From an uncultured Caryophanales bacterium (GTDB taxonomy: Bacteria; Bacillota_I; Bacilli_A; RF39; UBA660): DNA of 61,567 nt. Under the pieces are notes generated by a model, which was given only the letters and a program-made list of their open reading frames with translations, was not told the origin of the DNA and made no database searches. The stretch covers positions 1-61,567 of the forward strand of contig CAMODE010000050.1 in NCBI GenBank assembly GCA_946611235.1. The letters are read 5' to 3'. This document shows positions 17,745 through 27,610 of the stretch, in pieces; the first letter of the stretch is position 1; each line of letters opens with the position of its first letter. A program made the position numbers and the translations under genes.

Positions 17745-19016
17745 TTATCTCGTCCATTCAAATTCAAAATCTAATATTCTGACAGTATCACCATCTTTAA
17801 TACCATTTTTAATAAGTTCATCGTCTACTCCCATTTTTCTAAGTTTATTAGAAAATCTATCATAAGCTTCTTCGGTATTAAAGTTTGTCATTCTAAATAA
17901 TTTTTCTATTTGGTCTCCTCTTACAACAAAAGTATCTCCATCTTTAGATATGGTAAATGGTTTTTCCATTTTAAATTTATATAAAACATGACTTTCGATG
18001 ACATCATCTTCATATAAAGGTTTATCTTCTATTTCACTTACCATATCCGATAGTTTTTCTATTACTTCATCTAATCCTTCATTAATAAGAGCAGTCACTT
18101 TAAAAATATCTTTATTATTAATCTTTTTCTTAAATTCCTCTAAATTATCTTTAGCTTTTTCTCCATCCATTTTATTAGCTATAATAATTTCTGGTTTTAA
18201 TAATAATTTAGGACTAAATGCTTCTAATTCTTTTCTAATTGATACATAATCTTCATAAGGGTTTCTACCTTCTTCCGCTGACATGTCAATTACATGAGCA
18301 AGTATCTTAGTTCTTTCAATATGTTTTAAGAACTTATGACCAAGACCTATTCCTTCGCTTGCTCCTTCAATAAGCCCTGGAAGATCTGCTACTACAAAAT
18401 CATTCTTCTTTGTTTTTACTACTCCAAGATTAGGAGACAATGTCGTAAAATGGTAGCTTGCTATCTTTGGATTAGCATTTGATATCATTGAAAGAATGGT
18501 ACTTTTACCAACCGAAGGCATACCTACTAGTCCTACGTCCGCAAGCATACGAAGTTCTACTTTAATCTTTCTAACTTCACCTGGCTCACCTTTTTCAGCA
18601 AATGATGGGCAAGGATTACTTCTCGTAGCAAGAGCAACATTACCTCTACCACCTCTACCACCATATGCTATCGTAGCTTCCTGGCCATGTTTAGTTAAAT
18701 CAGCAATAATAACATCAGTATCAAAGTCTCTTACTGTTGTTCCAACTGGTACTTTAACAATTAAGTTCTCACTATGAGCACCATTCATTCCTTTACCAAG
18801 ACCATTTTCTCCATTATCGGCTTTAATTTTCTTTTGATATCTTAAATCAATTAATGTCTTAAGGCCAGAATCAGCCTTAAAAATAATATCAGCACCTTTA
18901 CCACCAGAGCCACCAAAAGGTCCTCCCATAGGTACATAACTTTCTCTTCTATATGCTAAGCATCCATTACCACCAGATCCAGCTTCTACATTCATAACAA
19001 CTTCATCAACAAACAT
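17745..19016 (-). CDS. obg: GTPase Obg (CgtA)
   Basis: 423 aa from the chosen start, with all three Obg domains. The Gly-rich Obg fold is at the N terminus (GGPFGGSGGKGADII and YGGRGGRGNVA). The G domain follows, with GMPSVGKST (P-loop), DLPGLIEGA and NKMD. The OCT domain is C-terminal. Obg acts in late 50S assembly and stress control. AAGGAAG just upstream supports MFVDEVV at 19016 over the longer ORF. The gene starts right after the stop of a 42-aa membrane-protein ORF, so they are likely translationally coupled. Confidence 0.95.
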   Translation of the reverse strand: MFVDEVVMNVEAGSGGNGCLAYRRESYVPMGGPFGGSGGKGADIIFKADSGLKTLIDLRYQKKIKADNGENGLGKGMNGAHSENLIVKVPVGTTVRDFDTDVIIADLTKHGQEATIAYGGRGGRGNVALATRSNPCPSFAEKGEPGEVRKIKVELRMLADVGLVGMPSVGKSTILSMISNANPKIASYHFTTLSPNLGVVKTKKNDFVVADLPGLIEGASEGIGLGHKFLKHIERTKILAHVIDMSAEEGRNPYEDYVSIRKELEAFSPKLLLKPEIIIANKMDGEKAKDNLEEFKKKINNKDIFKVTALINEGLDEVIEKLSDMVSEIEDKPLYEDDVIESHVLYKFKMEKPFTISKDGDTFVVRGDQIEKLFRMTNFNTEEAYDRFSNKLRKMGVDDELIKNGIKDGDTVRILDFEFEWTR

Positions 19017-19020
19017 ATTA

Positions 19021-19149
19021 TCATCTTCCTTCATATTTAACTTTATAGATAATAACAAGATATAATATTATAAGTAAAATAATATATATACCTGATACCC
19101 ATAAAATTCTAAGATAATTAATTTTTTTCTTTTCTTTTTTTTCTTTCAT
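19021..19149 (-). CDS. 42-aa single-span membrane protein between P-type ATPase and obg
   Basis: ATG at 19149 is preceded by AGAGGAG and lies inside the last codons of the P-type ATPase gene, overlapping it by 32 bases. The protein has a Lys-rich start and one membrane helix (YIILLIILYLVIIY). It ends in TGA at 19021, four bases before the obg ATG. It is missing from the ORF track because of its length. Function is unknown; it could be a small subunit of the ATPase, or the overlap may only serve translational coupling. Confidence 0.6.
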   Translation of the reverse strand: MKEKKEKKKINYLRILWVSGIYIILLIILYLVIIYKVKYEGR

Positions 19150-21427
19150 TATATACTCCTCTTATTCTATTAACTATTTTATCATATAACTCCTCAAAGA
19201 AATCAATAACATAAGTATCAATAAAAGCAAAAAGTAAAATTAAAACGACACTTATTATACTAAATTTTGAAACTAAAAACAAGTCTGGAAATATTATTAA
19301 TATTAAAGTAAATGAAATACTGCAAAATATAAGTAATACTTTTCTAAGTAAACTAAGTGGTTTACATATTGTATATAGGAGTCTTAAAGTAATAAAACCA
19401 GTAAGAGACACTACTACCAAACGATATGTTTCAAAGTCTTTATGAAATAATGTACATATCATCATAATAACAAAAATATTAAGTACTACTACTAATCCAT
19501 TAGATAAAGCATTTCTAAATACTTTAATAAGAAAATTCTTTTCTGATTTATTATAATTAGGTTCAAAAGCTAAAAAGAATGATGGAATACCTACACAAAA
19601 AGCACTAATTAAAGATAATTGTACTGGATAAAAAGGATACTCATATCCCATAAAGATAACAAGTAGTGATAAAAAGAATGAATAAGCCGTTTTAATTAAA
19701 TACATCGATGATACTCTCTCGATATTATTAACTACTCTTCTGCCTTCATTAACAATACTAGGTAAATTAGAAAAATCATCATCCGTTAGTATTACTTCTG
19801 ATACACCTCTTGCCGCACTAACACCACTTCCTAGTGATATACCACAGTCTGCCTCTTTAAGACCTAATATATCATTAACACCATCGCCAATCATTGAAAC
19901 AGTATTATTTTTCTTTAATGCTTTAATAACTCTCTGTTTATCTTGCGGTTTCATTCTACCAAAGATCTTCTTCTCATTAGCTACTTTAATAAGTTCTTCA
20001 TCACTTTCCGGTAAATCCTTACCTTCAATATATAAATCATATCCTTCAAAATCAAGACTTTTTAATATATTTGAAACAGTAATCGGATTATCTCCTGATA
20101 TTACTTTAATATCTACTCCCTCTTCTTTAAAATACTTAAGTGTATCTTTAGCAGACGCTCTAACATTATCCTTAAGAATAATAAAAGCCACAATCTTTTT
20201 ATCTTCTCCTCTAGCTAAAGTAAGAATTCTATATCCCTTATTTAAGGAATCATCTAATTCACTATAATCAGTTACTTTTTTATCTGTAATATATTCAAGT
20301 GCTCCTAAATAATAATTAACATTATCAATATTTGTAATACTACACTTCATTGCAGATGAAAAAGGAGTCCTATCTATTACATTTAAATCATTTTTAACAC
20401 CAAACTTCTTTTTTAAAGCAATATCCGTAGCATTATTAGCTTCTTCCGTTAAAATATTAGATATTATATCATAAACATTAATTCTCTTATCCATAGTAAT
20501 AACATCCACTACTTCCATTGTACCATCTGTAATTGTACCAGTCTTATCTAAACATAATACATCAGTACAAGATAAAATTTCAATGCCATGTAGTTTTTGA
20601 ATAATTACTTTTCTTTTTGCCATCTTAACAACGCCCGCTGTTAAAGCAATCGAAGTAAGAAGTACTAATCCTTCAGGTATCATCCCAATAATACCTGCTA
20701 CTGCTCCTAGTACTGCTTCACTATAACTTTGATGACTAAAGAAATACTGACTTACAAATAGCATAATACCTACTGGTACAATTAAAATTGTAATAACCTT
20801 AAAGATACTATTAATCGTTCTTTGTAGAAAAGAAGAATTGTCTTTAATTTCCGATGCTTCTCTTACTAAATTACTAGCATAATCATTACTTCCAATACTA
20901 ATTACTTTAGCATATCCATTACCACTAGTAACAAAAGAGCCAGACATAATCTTATCATCTTTTCTCTTTATAATAGCATCAGCTTCTCCTGTTATAATTG
21001 ATTCATCGACCTCTAAAGATGATGATTTAAGTACCATTAAATCAGTAACAATAGAATCTCCTGATGATAAAAAAATAACATCATCCATAACAATTTCTTC
21101 TTTAGGAATAACTTCTTTTTTACCACTTCGAATAACTGTTACTTCATCTTTTTTATTAATCTTAATATTATCTAGTATTCTTTTAGCTTTAATTTCCTGA
21201 TAAATAGATATAAAAGTATTAAAAATAATTGTTGTAACAAAAGTAGCATTTTGAATATAACCAGTAGTTAATACTAATACAAATAAAGAAATATTTAAAA
21301 TATTAAACAAAGTAATTGTATTACTTCGAATAATTTGTTTAACACTTCTTGTATTCTTAACATCTATATTGTTAGATAAACCATTTTCTTTACGATATTC
21401 AACTTCTTGATAAGTAAGACCTTCCAT
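19118..21427 (-). CDS. P-type cation-transporting ATPase (CtpE-like)
   Basis: A 769-aa protein with the full P-type layout: TGEAD in the actuator region, PEGLVLLTSIALTAGV in M4, phosphorylation motif DKTGTITDG, and MIGDGVNDILGLKEADCGIS in the hinge. About eight to ten membrane segments are seen. PEGLVLLTS is typical of CtpE-type pumps, for which Ca2+ uptake has been proposed in mycobacteria; the substrate here is not certain. No N-terminal heavy-metal domain is present, so a Cu/Zn pump is unlikely. Confidence 0.85.
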   Translation of the reverse strand: MEGLTYQEVEYRKENGLSNNIDVKNTRSVKQIIRSNTITLFNILNISLFVLVLTTGYIQNATFVTTIIFNTFISIYQEIKAKRILDNIKINKKDEVTVIRSGKKEVIPKEEIVMDDVIFLSSGDSIVTDLMVLKSSSLEVDESIITGEADAIIKRKDDKIMSGSFVTSGNGYAKVISIGSNDYASNLVREASEIKDNSSFLQRTINSIFKVITILIVPVGIMLFVSQYFFSHQSYSEAVLGAVAGIIGMIPEGLVLLTSIALTAGVVKMAKRKVIIQKLHGIEILSCTDVLCLDKTGTITDGTMEVVDVITMDKRINVYDIISNILTEEANNATDIALKKKFGVKNDLNVIDRTPFSSAMKCSITNIDNVNYYLGALEYITDKKVTDYSELDDSLNKGYRILTLARGEDKKIVAFIILKDNVRASAKDTLKYFKEEGVDIKVISGDNPITVSNILKSLDFEGYDLYIEGKDLPESDEELIKVANEKKIFGRMKPQDKQRVIKALKKNNTVSMIGDGVNDILGLKEADCGISLGSGVSAARGVSEVILTDDDFSNLPSIVNEGRRVVNNIERVSSMYLIKTAYSFFLSLLVIFMGYEYPFYPVQLSLISAFCVGIPSFFLAFEPNYNKSEKNFLIKVFRNALSNGLVVVLNIFVIMMICTLFHKDFETYRLVVVSLTGFITLRLLYTICKPLSLLRKVLLIFCSISFTLILIIFPDLFLVSKFSIISVVLILLFAFIDTYVIDFFEELYDKIVNRIRGVYNERKKRKEKN

Positions 21428-21445
21428 AATATCCTCCTTTAGAAA

Positions 21446-21462
21446 AAGGGCTAAATGCCCTT
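21446..21462 (-). terminator. Terminator after M23 peptidase gene
   Basis: AAGGGC-ATTTA-GCCCTT followed by TTTC on the minus strand, between the peptidase stop and the ATPase start. Confidence 0.65.
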
Positions 21463-21463
21463 A

Positions 21464-22648
21464 TTATCTACTAAAATATCCTCCACCACTATAAACTAAA
21501 GCCGGGAAACCAAATACATTTCTAGGATTAAATGAATGTGAATTAAATGAATAAGCATTATGACCATATGCCATACCAAAATGTAAATGAACACCACCTG
21601 TACAAGCATCATAACTAGCCGTACTTCCTCCACCTACTTCACCAATCTTCGTCATCGGAGTAACAGCTTGTCCTTCACTAACACTAATACTAAGTAAATG
21701 CATATAGACAGTCGTATAAGGTGTCCCATTAACACTATGATATACAAATACCATATTACCACCACAACTAGATCTATATACAACTCTCGCTACTGTACCA
21801 TTTGCAGCACCATATACAGTCGTTCCTTCACTAACACAATCTAAGTCAATACCATGATGTCCACTGACTGATCCACTCCAGTCAGTTCTCTGTCCATATC
21901 CAACATATTCACTAGTAACACAGCCTCTTGCTAAAGGATAATTCCATCCTGTTGCATTAACCATTGTATTAACAGTACCACAAGTAGTAATATTTTCATT
22001 ATCTTTACATCCCTTATCAACATATCTCTTTATTTCTTTCTTCATATCAGCAATATCTTGTTCAATAGTAGTGCCTTCTTCTTGATAACTAGATAAATTA
22101 GCCCTAAGAGTTACCATCTTACTTTCTAACTCTCTACTACTACTCTCTAAATCAGTTTTATTATTAGCAAGAGTCTCTTTCTTCTTTTCTAAAGAACTAA
22201 TAAGTTCCTCTAACTCTTTCATTAAATTATTATTATAATCCGTAAGTTGTGATACAACTGCATATCGATATATAAAATCAGTATAAGAATCAGCTTCAAA
22301 TAAATACTCTAAATATACATTCTCACCTGATGATACCTGAAGAAACTTAAGAAGTTCATTAGTTTCTTCTTTTTTCTTTTCAATCGTATCTTCATTCTCT
22401 TTAATTTCATCTTCTGTATTTTTAATATCATTTTTAATACTAGCAAGTTTACTAGTAATAGTATTAATTTCACTAGTTAAATTATTAATTTGCTCATTAG
22501 TCATATTCTTATTATTTTGAGCTTCACTATACTTTCTTTCTAAAGCACTAAGTTCATTCTTTAAGTCCCCAAGTGTTTTAGCTTCTACTTTATATATTGG
22601 CATAACCATCATCATAGTAATAAAAAGAATAGTTATTAACTTTTTCAT
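21464..22648 (-). CDS. Secreted coiled-coil M23 (LytM/EnvC-like) peptidoglycan hydrolase
   Basis: About 394 aa: a signal peptide (MKKLITILFITMMMVMPIY), a long coiled coil of about 190 residues, a short Cys-containing linker, and a C-terminal LytM domain. The zinc ligands are present: HHGIDLDC (HxxxD) and HLHFGMA (HxH). It probably cuts peptide cross-links in the wall during growth or division; the coiled coil suggests control by a membrane partner, as with EnvC/FtsEX, which is not in the window. The ORF track begins 8 codons earlier; I prefer the M before KKL as the natural signal-peptide start. Confidence 0.85.
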   Translation of the reverse strand: MKKLITILFITMMMVMPIYKVEAKTLGDLKNELSALERKYSEAQNNKNMTNEQINNLTSEINTITSKLASIKNDIKNTEDEIKENEDTIEKKKEETNELLKFLQVSSGENVYLEYLFEADSYTDFIYRYAVVSQLTDYNNNLMKELEELISSLEKKKETLANNKTDLESSSRELESKMVTLRANLSSYQEEGTTIEQDIADMKKEIKRYVDKGCKDNENITTCGTVNTMVNATGWNYPLARGCVTSEYVGYGQRTDWSGSVSGHHGIDLDCVSEGTTVYGAANGTVARVVYRSSCGGNMVFVYHSVNGTPYTTVYMHLLSISVSEGQAVTPMTKIGEVGGGSTASYDACTGGVHLHFGMAYGHNAYSFNSHSFNPRNVFGFPALVYSGGGYFSR

Positions 22649-22756
22649 ACACATCACATCTTTCATTAACATTATATATTAATTAATAATTTTAGTCAAC
22701 AACTCTTACTTTTTTTTTAATATTGGTACTTTTTTTTAATATTGGCTTATAAAAAA

Positions 22757-22791
22757 ATAAAAGTCCCATTTTTATTCATGGAACTTTTTAT
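22757..22791 (-). terminator. Terminator after the SASP gene
   Basis: AAAAGTTCCAT pairs with ATGGGACTTTT (one T-G pair) and continues into a T-rich tract on the minus strand. Confidence 0.7.
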
Positions 22792-22800
22792 ATTAACAAC

Positions 22801-23013
22801 TTATTTAGTTTGATAATTTGATCCGCTAAGTTGGTTTTCTCCTAATTTAACTAATCTCTTAGTAATTTCTCCACCAACTGAACCATTAGCTCTAGAAGTT
22901 GCATCTGGTCCTAAATTAACACCAAATTCATTAGCTATTTCATATTTCATTCTTTCGATAGCTTGTTTAGCTCCTGGAACTACCATTTTACTATTTGAAC
23001 TGTTATTACTCAT
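22801..23013 (-). CDS. Alpha/beta-type small acid-soluble spore protein
   Basis: A 70-aa protein with the family core: [20 protein letters not shown] then [14 protein letters not shown]. These proteins coat DNA in spores and protect it from heat and UV; the core is highly conserved, so the call is firm. It is a single gene with its own terminator and a strong GGAGG site. With the Cse60-like gene at 42450 it indicates a spore-former or a recent descendant of one. Confidence 0.93.
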   Translation of the reverse strand: MSNNSSNSKMVVPGAKQAIERMKYEIANEFGVNLGPDATSRANGSVGGEITKRLVKLGENQLSGSNYQTK

Positions 23014-23088
23014 TTTCGTTTCACCTCCTACACTAATAGGTTGTGAAATTAATGAATTTTAATACTCTTTATTTAATGGTAATTTTTT

Positions 23089-24261
23089 CTAGATATCAAA
23101 CTTCTTATTATCTTTTTTTATCTTAATAATTTCTCTACTATTTATAGCATCATCAATAAGTTTTTCATAATCAAAACTTTGTTCATACTCTATTGCTTTA
23201 TCTATATCAGGATTAATAACAGGATGTTTAGGTAAAAATATCGTACAACAATCTTCATATGGAAGAATTGAAGTTTCATAAGTATCAATCTTTCTAGCAA
23301 TATCTATTATTTCTAATTTATCTAAACATGCTACTGGTCTTATTACTGGAACACTTGTAACACTATTTATTACTCTCATACTAGTAAGAGTTTGACTAGC
23401 TACTTGACCTACTGATTCACCATTTATTAAACATAACAAATTATTTTTTTCCATTATTTTATTTGCTATTCGATACATCATTCTTCGCATTATGGTTATC
23501 ATATATGTAGGGTCGATATTTTTATAAATCGCCTCTTGAATATCTGTAAATCTTACAATATGTAGTGTAATATTTGCATCATATTTATTAAGTTTCTCTA
23601 CTAATGTTTTTACTTTGTTTTTAGCCATCTCACTTGTATGTGGTGGCGACTCAAAATAAACACACTCCAGTCTGATTCCCCTTTTCATAGCTAAATATCC
23701 CGCTACTGGGGAATCAATTCCTCCTGATAACATAAGAAGGCCTTTGCCTGCTACTCCTACTGGATAGCCGCCAGAGGCTTTTATTTCTTTTTCATATATA
23801 TAAGAATAATCTTCTCTTATTTCTATTTTTAATAAATATTCTGGATTATGAACATCAACTTTAATATTATCAATATTTTTTAAAAGTAATGCTCCTATTC
23901 TTCTACTAAAATCCATACTAGGAATAGTAAATGTTTTATCTGCTCGATCTGTTTCTACTTTAAAAGTTTTAAAATCCATATTTTTAGCAACTTCTAATAC
24001 TTTAGATTCTATTTCTTCAGTATTAGTATTTACTCTATGAGCTATAACTATACTATGAATACCAAAGATATTTTTTAATATATTAGTTATTTCTTCAATA
24101 TTATCATCAGTCTCTATAAACATTCTAACCCTATTTTTTATAATTCTAACATCATATCCATCTAAGGCTTTCTTAATATTATTGTATAGAATATTTATAA
24201 ATAAATTTCTATTACCACTTTTAGTAGTTAATTCTCCATATTTTATTAGTATTAATTTCAT
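23089..24261 (-). CDS. thiI: tRNA 4-thiouridine synthetase ThiI (without rhodanese domain)
   Basis: A 390-aa protein with an N-terminal ferredoxin-like region, a THUMP domain, and a PP-loop (SGGIDSPVAG at about 179-188) for ATP. It activates U8 of tRNA for 4-thiouridine formation and can pass sulfur to thiazole synthesis. The C-terminal rhodanese domain of enterobacterial ThiI is absent, as in most Gram-positives, where a NifS-like partner gives the sulfur directly. The desulfurase at 2430 is a candidate. It lies downstream of the pilin-like gene. Confidence 0.93.
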   Translation of the reverse strand: MKLILIKYGELTTKSGNRNLFINILYNNIKKALDGYDVRIIKNRVRMFIETDDNIEEITNILKNIFGIHSIVIAHRVNTNTEEIESKVLEVAKNMDFKTFKVETDRADKTFTIPSMDFSRRIGALLLKNIDNIKVDVHNPEYLLKIEIREDYSYIYEKEIKASGGYPVGVAGKGLLMLSGGIDSPVAGYLAMKRGIRLECVYFESPPHTSEMAKNKVKTLVEKLNKYDANITLHIVRFTDIQEAIYKNIDPTYMITIMRRMMYRIANKIMEKNNLLCLINGESVGQVASQTLTSMRVINSVTSVPVIRPVACLDKLEIIDIARKIDTYETSILPYEDCCTIFLPKHPVINPDIDKAIEYEQSFDYEKLIDDAINSREIIKIKKDNKKFDI

Positions 24262-24277
24262 TTATATCAATCCATTT

Positions 24278-24631
24278 CTATGATGCATTTGCACAATCAC
24301 TATCATTATCTTTAAATACATATTTATTAGATATATACTTTACGCAACAAGTATTATCACAAATATCATTTATTTCAATACCAGGTATATCTTGATCATT
24401 TATTAATGATGATACTAACACTCCATCTATCTCACTAGCAGAACTATGTCTATCAAAATAAAGTTCTGCGGATGATTCAAGAAGTTGTATTTTTGCATCT
24501 TTTTGTTTTTGTTTACTTCTTTCTATTGAAGAAGTAATATTAGGAAGAGCTATTCCCATTATAATTACAAGTATAGCTATTACTGCCATTAATTCAATTA
24601 ACGTAAATCCTTTTCTATTTAATCTTTTCAT
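24278..24631 (-). CDS. Type IV pilin-like / ComGC-like pseudopilin
   Basis: About 117 aa with a prepilin signal: KRLNRKG then FTLIELMAVIAILVIIMGIAL, the cleavage site before F and the Glu at +5. The rest is a small globular domain with two Cys (CDNTCCVKY). It would be cleaved and methylated by a prepilin peptidase and assembled in a type IV pilus or competence pseudopilus. No pilus ATPase or peptidase lies nearby, but comEA and comEC are in the window. AGGTGAT before the ATG at 24631 sets the start; the track starts at a GTG within that site. Confidence 0.8.
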   Translation of the reverse strand: MKRLNRKGFTLIELMAVIAILVIIMGIALPNITSSIERSKQKQKDAKIQLLESSAELYFDRHSSASEIDGVLVSSLINDQDIPGIEINDICDNTCCVKYISNKYVFKDNDSDCANAS

Positions 24632-24680
24632 TCTTATCACCTACATTAAGTATAAAGTATTTTTATTTTTTATACAATAA

Positions 24681-27212
24681 CTATTTAATTTTTTCTTTTA
24701 ATTTACTCAAAATATTTATAGCATCAATTGGTGTAATATTAAGTATATCTATTTTTTTTAGTTCTTCTTCTACAACACTACTATGTTCTTCAAAATTAAG
24801 AGGAAGCGTTGTCTGAATATAGACATCTTTTTTCTTTTCTTTTGATTCATATGTTTTTAAGATAGAGTCTGCTCTTTCTATTACAGAAGTTGGTAAGCCT
24901 GCTAATTTTGCAACATTTATTCCATAACTTTTATCGACACATCCATCTTTTACTTTATGAAGGAATGTAATATTACCTTCTTCCTCTACGGCTGAAACAT
25001 GCTTATTTTTTAGATTTTTAAGTGTCTTTTCCATATCTGTTAATTCATGATAGTGTGTTGAAAATAATGTCTTACATTTAATATTATTCGCAATATACTC
25101 TAAAATAGCTTCTGCTAAGCTCATACCATCAAAAGTAGCAGTACCACGTCCCAATTCATCAAATAATATTAAACTATTTTTTGTAGCAAAACGAATAGCC
25201 CGAGAGGCTTCTTTCATTTCAACCATAAAAGTAGATTCTCCACTTACTAAGTCATCAGAAGCTCCAATTCTTGTAAAGATTTTATCAAAGATTGGAAGAG
25301 TTGCCTCTCTAGCAGGTACAAAGCATCCTATCTGTGCCATAATTGAAATAATACCAAGTTGTCTCATATAAGTAGATTTACCTGCCATATTAGGTCCAGT
25401 AATAAGTAAGATATCCGTATCTTTATCCATAATAATATCATTGGGTACATATTCTTCTCCCTTTAATACTTTTTCGACAACTGGGTGTCTAGATTCAATG
25501 ACATTTATTTCATTAGTACTAGTAATTGTTGGTCTTACATAATTATATTTTTCACTAACTAGAGCAAAAGATTCTAAAACATCTACTTCACTTATTACTT
25601 TAGCTATTTTTTGTAAAACAGATATATATTCTTTACACTTATCTCTAATACCACAAAATAAATCATATTCTAAATTAATAATTTTATCTTCCGCAGATAG
25701 TATTAAGTCTTCTTTTTCTTTAAGTAAAGGAGTAATAAATCTTTCACAATTAGCAAGCGTTTGTTTTCTAATATACCCCATATCATCTGTTATTAAGTTT
25801 AAATTACCTTTCGATACTTCAATAAAATAACCAAATACTTTATTAAATCCAACTTTAAGATTCTTAATACCTGTTCTTTCTCTTTCTTCTATTTCAAATT
25901 TACTAATAAAGTCTTTGCCACCTTTACTCAAAGACTTTAATTCATCTAATTCACTAGAATAACCTTCTTTAATTAAGTATCCTTCTTTTAAACTATTAGG
26001 AGGTTCTTCATATATTGATTTTTCTAATAAATCATATAAATCATCTAAGGTATCAATAGTATCATAATACTTTATCTTCGATAGTTTTTCTTTAATACTA
26101 GGAAGGACTTTTAAAGAACTTTTTAATTGTAATAAATCTTTTGCAGAAGCACTACCAAAACTAATTCTTCCACATAATCTTTCTAAGTCATATACTTCAT
26201 ATAAATCATTACGAAGTTCTTCAGCGGTTATAAAGTCTTCGAGCAAATTAGTTACAATATTGTATCTTTTATTTATTTCAGTTATATCTAAAAGGGGATT
26301 TTCAATAAAGGATTTAAGTCTTCTACTACCCATCGCAGTTTTAGTATTATCTAAAAGCCAAAGTAGTGAGTATGTTCTTTCTTTAGTTCTTAAGTTTTCA
26401 GTTAATTCTAAGTTTCTTTTGGTATGAATATCCATTTCCATAAAGTCATTCTTTTTTATTATTTTTACTTTTTGGAAATGCGATAGCTCTCTTTTTTGAT
26501 CTATATTTAGATAATATAATAAATATTTAATAGATTTAATTACTCTATCATCAGTAATATCTTCATAGATATTAGTATACTCATTGTCTAGTAAATTATC
26601 ATTATATGATATGGGAACTTTATTATCTTTTAGACTTCCTATTAATACTTTATCAGTAGTAGTATTAGTAACTAATTCTTTTATTTCTAAAGACAATACT
26701 TTATATATAATATCAGTATTATTTTTTTCTAATATTTCAGAGTATATTTCACCAGTAGTAATATCAGAGTATGTTAGTACTACTCCATATTCAAAATCAT
26801 ATAAAAAACCTATATAGTTATTTTCTTTTTCATTTAATGAATTAGCATTAATAATCGTACCAGAAGATATTATCTCAGTAATATCTCTTTTTACTATTCC
26901 CTTTGCAAATTTAGGATCTTCCAACTGCTCACAGATAGCTACTTTAAACCCTTTTTTAATTAATTTATCGATATATACTTCCGCAGCATGATGTGGTATT
27001 CCGCACATTGGTACTCTCTCTTCTAGTCCAGCGCTCTTTCCCGTTAGGGTAAGTTCTAAAGCATGAGATACAACTTCAGCATCTTCAAAAAACATTTCAT
27101 AGAAGTCTCCTAATCTATATAATATTATTGTATCCTCATATTTATCTTTAAGTTCTACATAATGCCTCATCATCGGTGATAATTTATCTCTATTTACATC
27201 ATTTCTTTTCAT
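24681..27212 (-). CDS. mutS: DNA mismatch repair protein MutS
   Basis: An 843-aa MutS1. The N-terminal mismatch-binding FYE motif is in GDFYEMF (about residues 35-41). The ATPase has GPNMAGKSTYMRQ (Walker A), DELGRGTATFDG (Walker B) and STHYHELTDM. The length is normal. It binds mispairs and recruits MutL, which is not in the window. It heads the minus-strand run with the pilin and thiI genes. Confidence 0.97.
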   Translation of the reverse strand: MKRNDVNRDKLSPMMRHYVELKDKYEDTIILYRLGDFYEMFFEDAEVVSHALELTLTGKSAGLEERVPMCGIPHHAAEVYIDKLIKKGFKVAICEQLEDPKFAKGIVKRDITEIISSGTIINANSLNEKENNYIGFLYDFEYGVVLTYSDITTGEIYSEILEKNNTDIIYKVLSLEIKELVTNTTTDKVLIGSLKDNKVPISYNDNLLDNEYTNIYEDITDDRVIKSIKYLLYYLNIDQKRELSHFQKVKIIKKNDFMEMDIHTKRNLELTENLRTKERTYSLLWLLDNTKTAMGSRRLKSFIENPLLDITEINKRYNIVTNLLEDFITAEELRNDLYEVYDLERLCGRISFGSASAKDLLQLKSSLKVLPSIKEKLSKIKYYDTIDTLDDLYDLLEKSIYEEPPNSLKEGYLIKEGYSSELDELKSLSKGGKDFISKFEIEERERTGIKNLKVGFNKVFGYFIEVSKGNLNLITDDMGYIRKQTLANCERFITPLLKEKEDLILSAEDKIINLEYDLFCGIRDKCKEYISVLQKIAKVISEVDVLESFALVSEKYNYVRPTITSTNEINVIESRHPVVEKVLKGEEYVPNDIIMDKDTDILLITGPNMAGKSTYMRQLGIISIMAQIGCFVPAREATLPIFDKIFTRIGASDDLVSGESTFMVEMKEASRAIRFATKNSLILFDELGRGTATFDGMSLAEAILEYIANNIKCKTLFSTHYHELTDMEKTLKNLKNKHVSAVEEEGNITFLHKVKDGCVDKSYGINVAKLAGLPTSVIERADSILKTYESKEKKKDVYIQTTLPLNFEEHSSVVEEELKKIDILNITPIDAINILSKLKEKIK

Positions 27213-27355
27213 ACTACTAACCTTCTTTTTTCTTTTATATTATAACATCTAAAGGAAATATTGTAAATTATTAATTTATATTAATTATGTTTTAAATAAT
27301 GTTTAAAGAAAGAATAATTTCATATAATAATAATGCAAATGTTAGTTTGCAAAAA

Positions 27356-27398
27356 TTTTATACAAAATATTGACTTTTTGTATAAAATATAGTATATT
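27356..27398 (+). promoter_or_regulatory. Promoter of type III toxin-antitoxin locus with operator-like inverted repeat
   Basis: TTGACT (27370-27375), 17 bp, TATATT (27393-27398). Perfect 12-bp arms TTTTATACAAAA (27356-27367) and TTTTGTATAAAA (27376-27387) flank the -35 exactly. A protein repressor or the toxin-antitoxin complex could bind there. Confidence 0.7.
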
Positions 27399-27431
27399 AT
27401 TATTGCATTCGAAAAAGTGCATTAATAAGAA

Positions 27432-27540
27432 AATGTTTCTCGCTTCCGGGTGGCTAGCGAGTAATAAGTAATCCCGGTCGACAATGTTTCTCGCTTCTGG
27501 GTGGCTAGCGAGTAATAAGTAATCCCAGTTGAAAATATTT
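27432..27540 (+). ncRNA. Type III antitoxin RNA: two 51-nt pseudoknot repeats
   Basis: Two tandem copies of a 51-nt unit (27432-27482, 27483-27533) plus the start of a third (AATATTT). In each, CTCGCT pairs with AGCGAG and, interlaced with it, CCGGG pairs with CCCGG, giving an H-type pseudoknot. In copy two this second stem is CTGGG with CCCAG: a compensatory C-G to T-A change. Tandem pseudoknot repeats ahead of a ToxN-like gene are the hallmark of type III antitoxins, which wrap around and inhibit the toxin and are cut from the precursor by it. The repeat number (about 2.1) is low but known in CptI-like systems. Confidence 0.85.
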
Positions 27541-27575
27541 GAAAACTTCTATCATATGATAGAGTTTTCTTTTTA
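27541..27575 (+). terminator. Attenuating terminator between antitoxin and toxin
   Basis: GAAAAC...TCTATCAT/ATGATAGA...GTTTTC is followed by TTTTT. Type III loci usually have a leaky terminator here so the RNA is made in excess of toxin mRNA. Confidence 0.8.
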
Positions 27576-27610
27576 TATATGTTATACTTATTTACAGGAG
27601 TTGATAATCT

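Noticed and set aside
17998-18777. Two plus-strand ORFs opposite obg
   Set aside because: Both are antisense shadows of the conserved obg gene and have no ribosome site.
27432-27533. Two direct repeats considered as a CRISPR fragment
   Set aside because: The units abut with no spacers, each folds as a pseudoknot, and a toxin gene follows.
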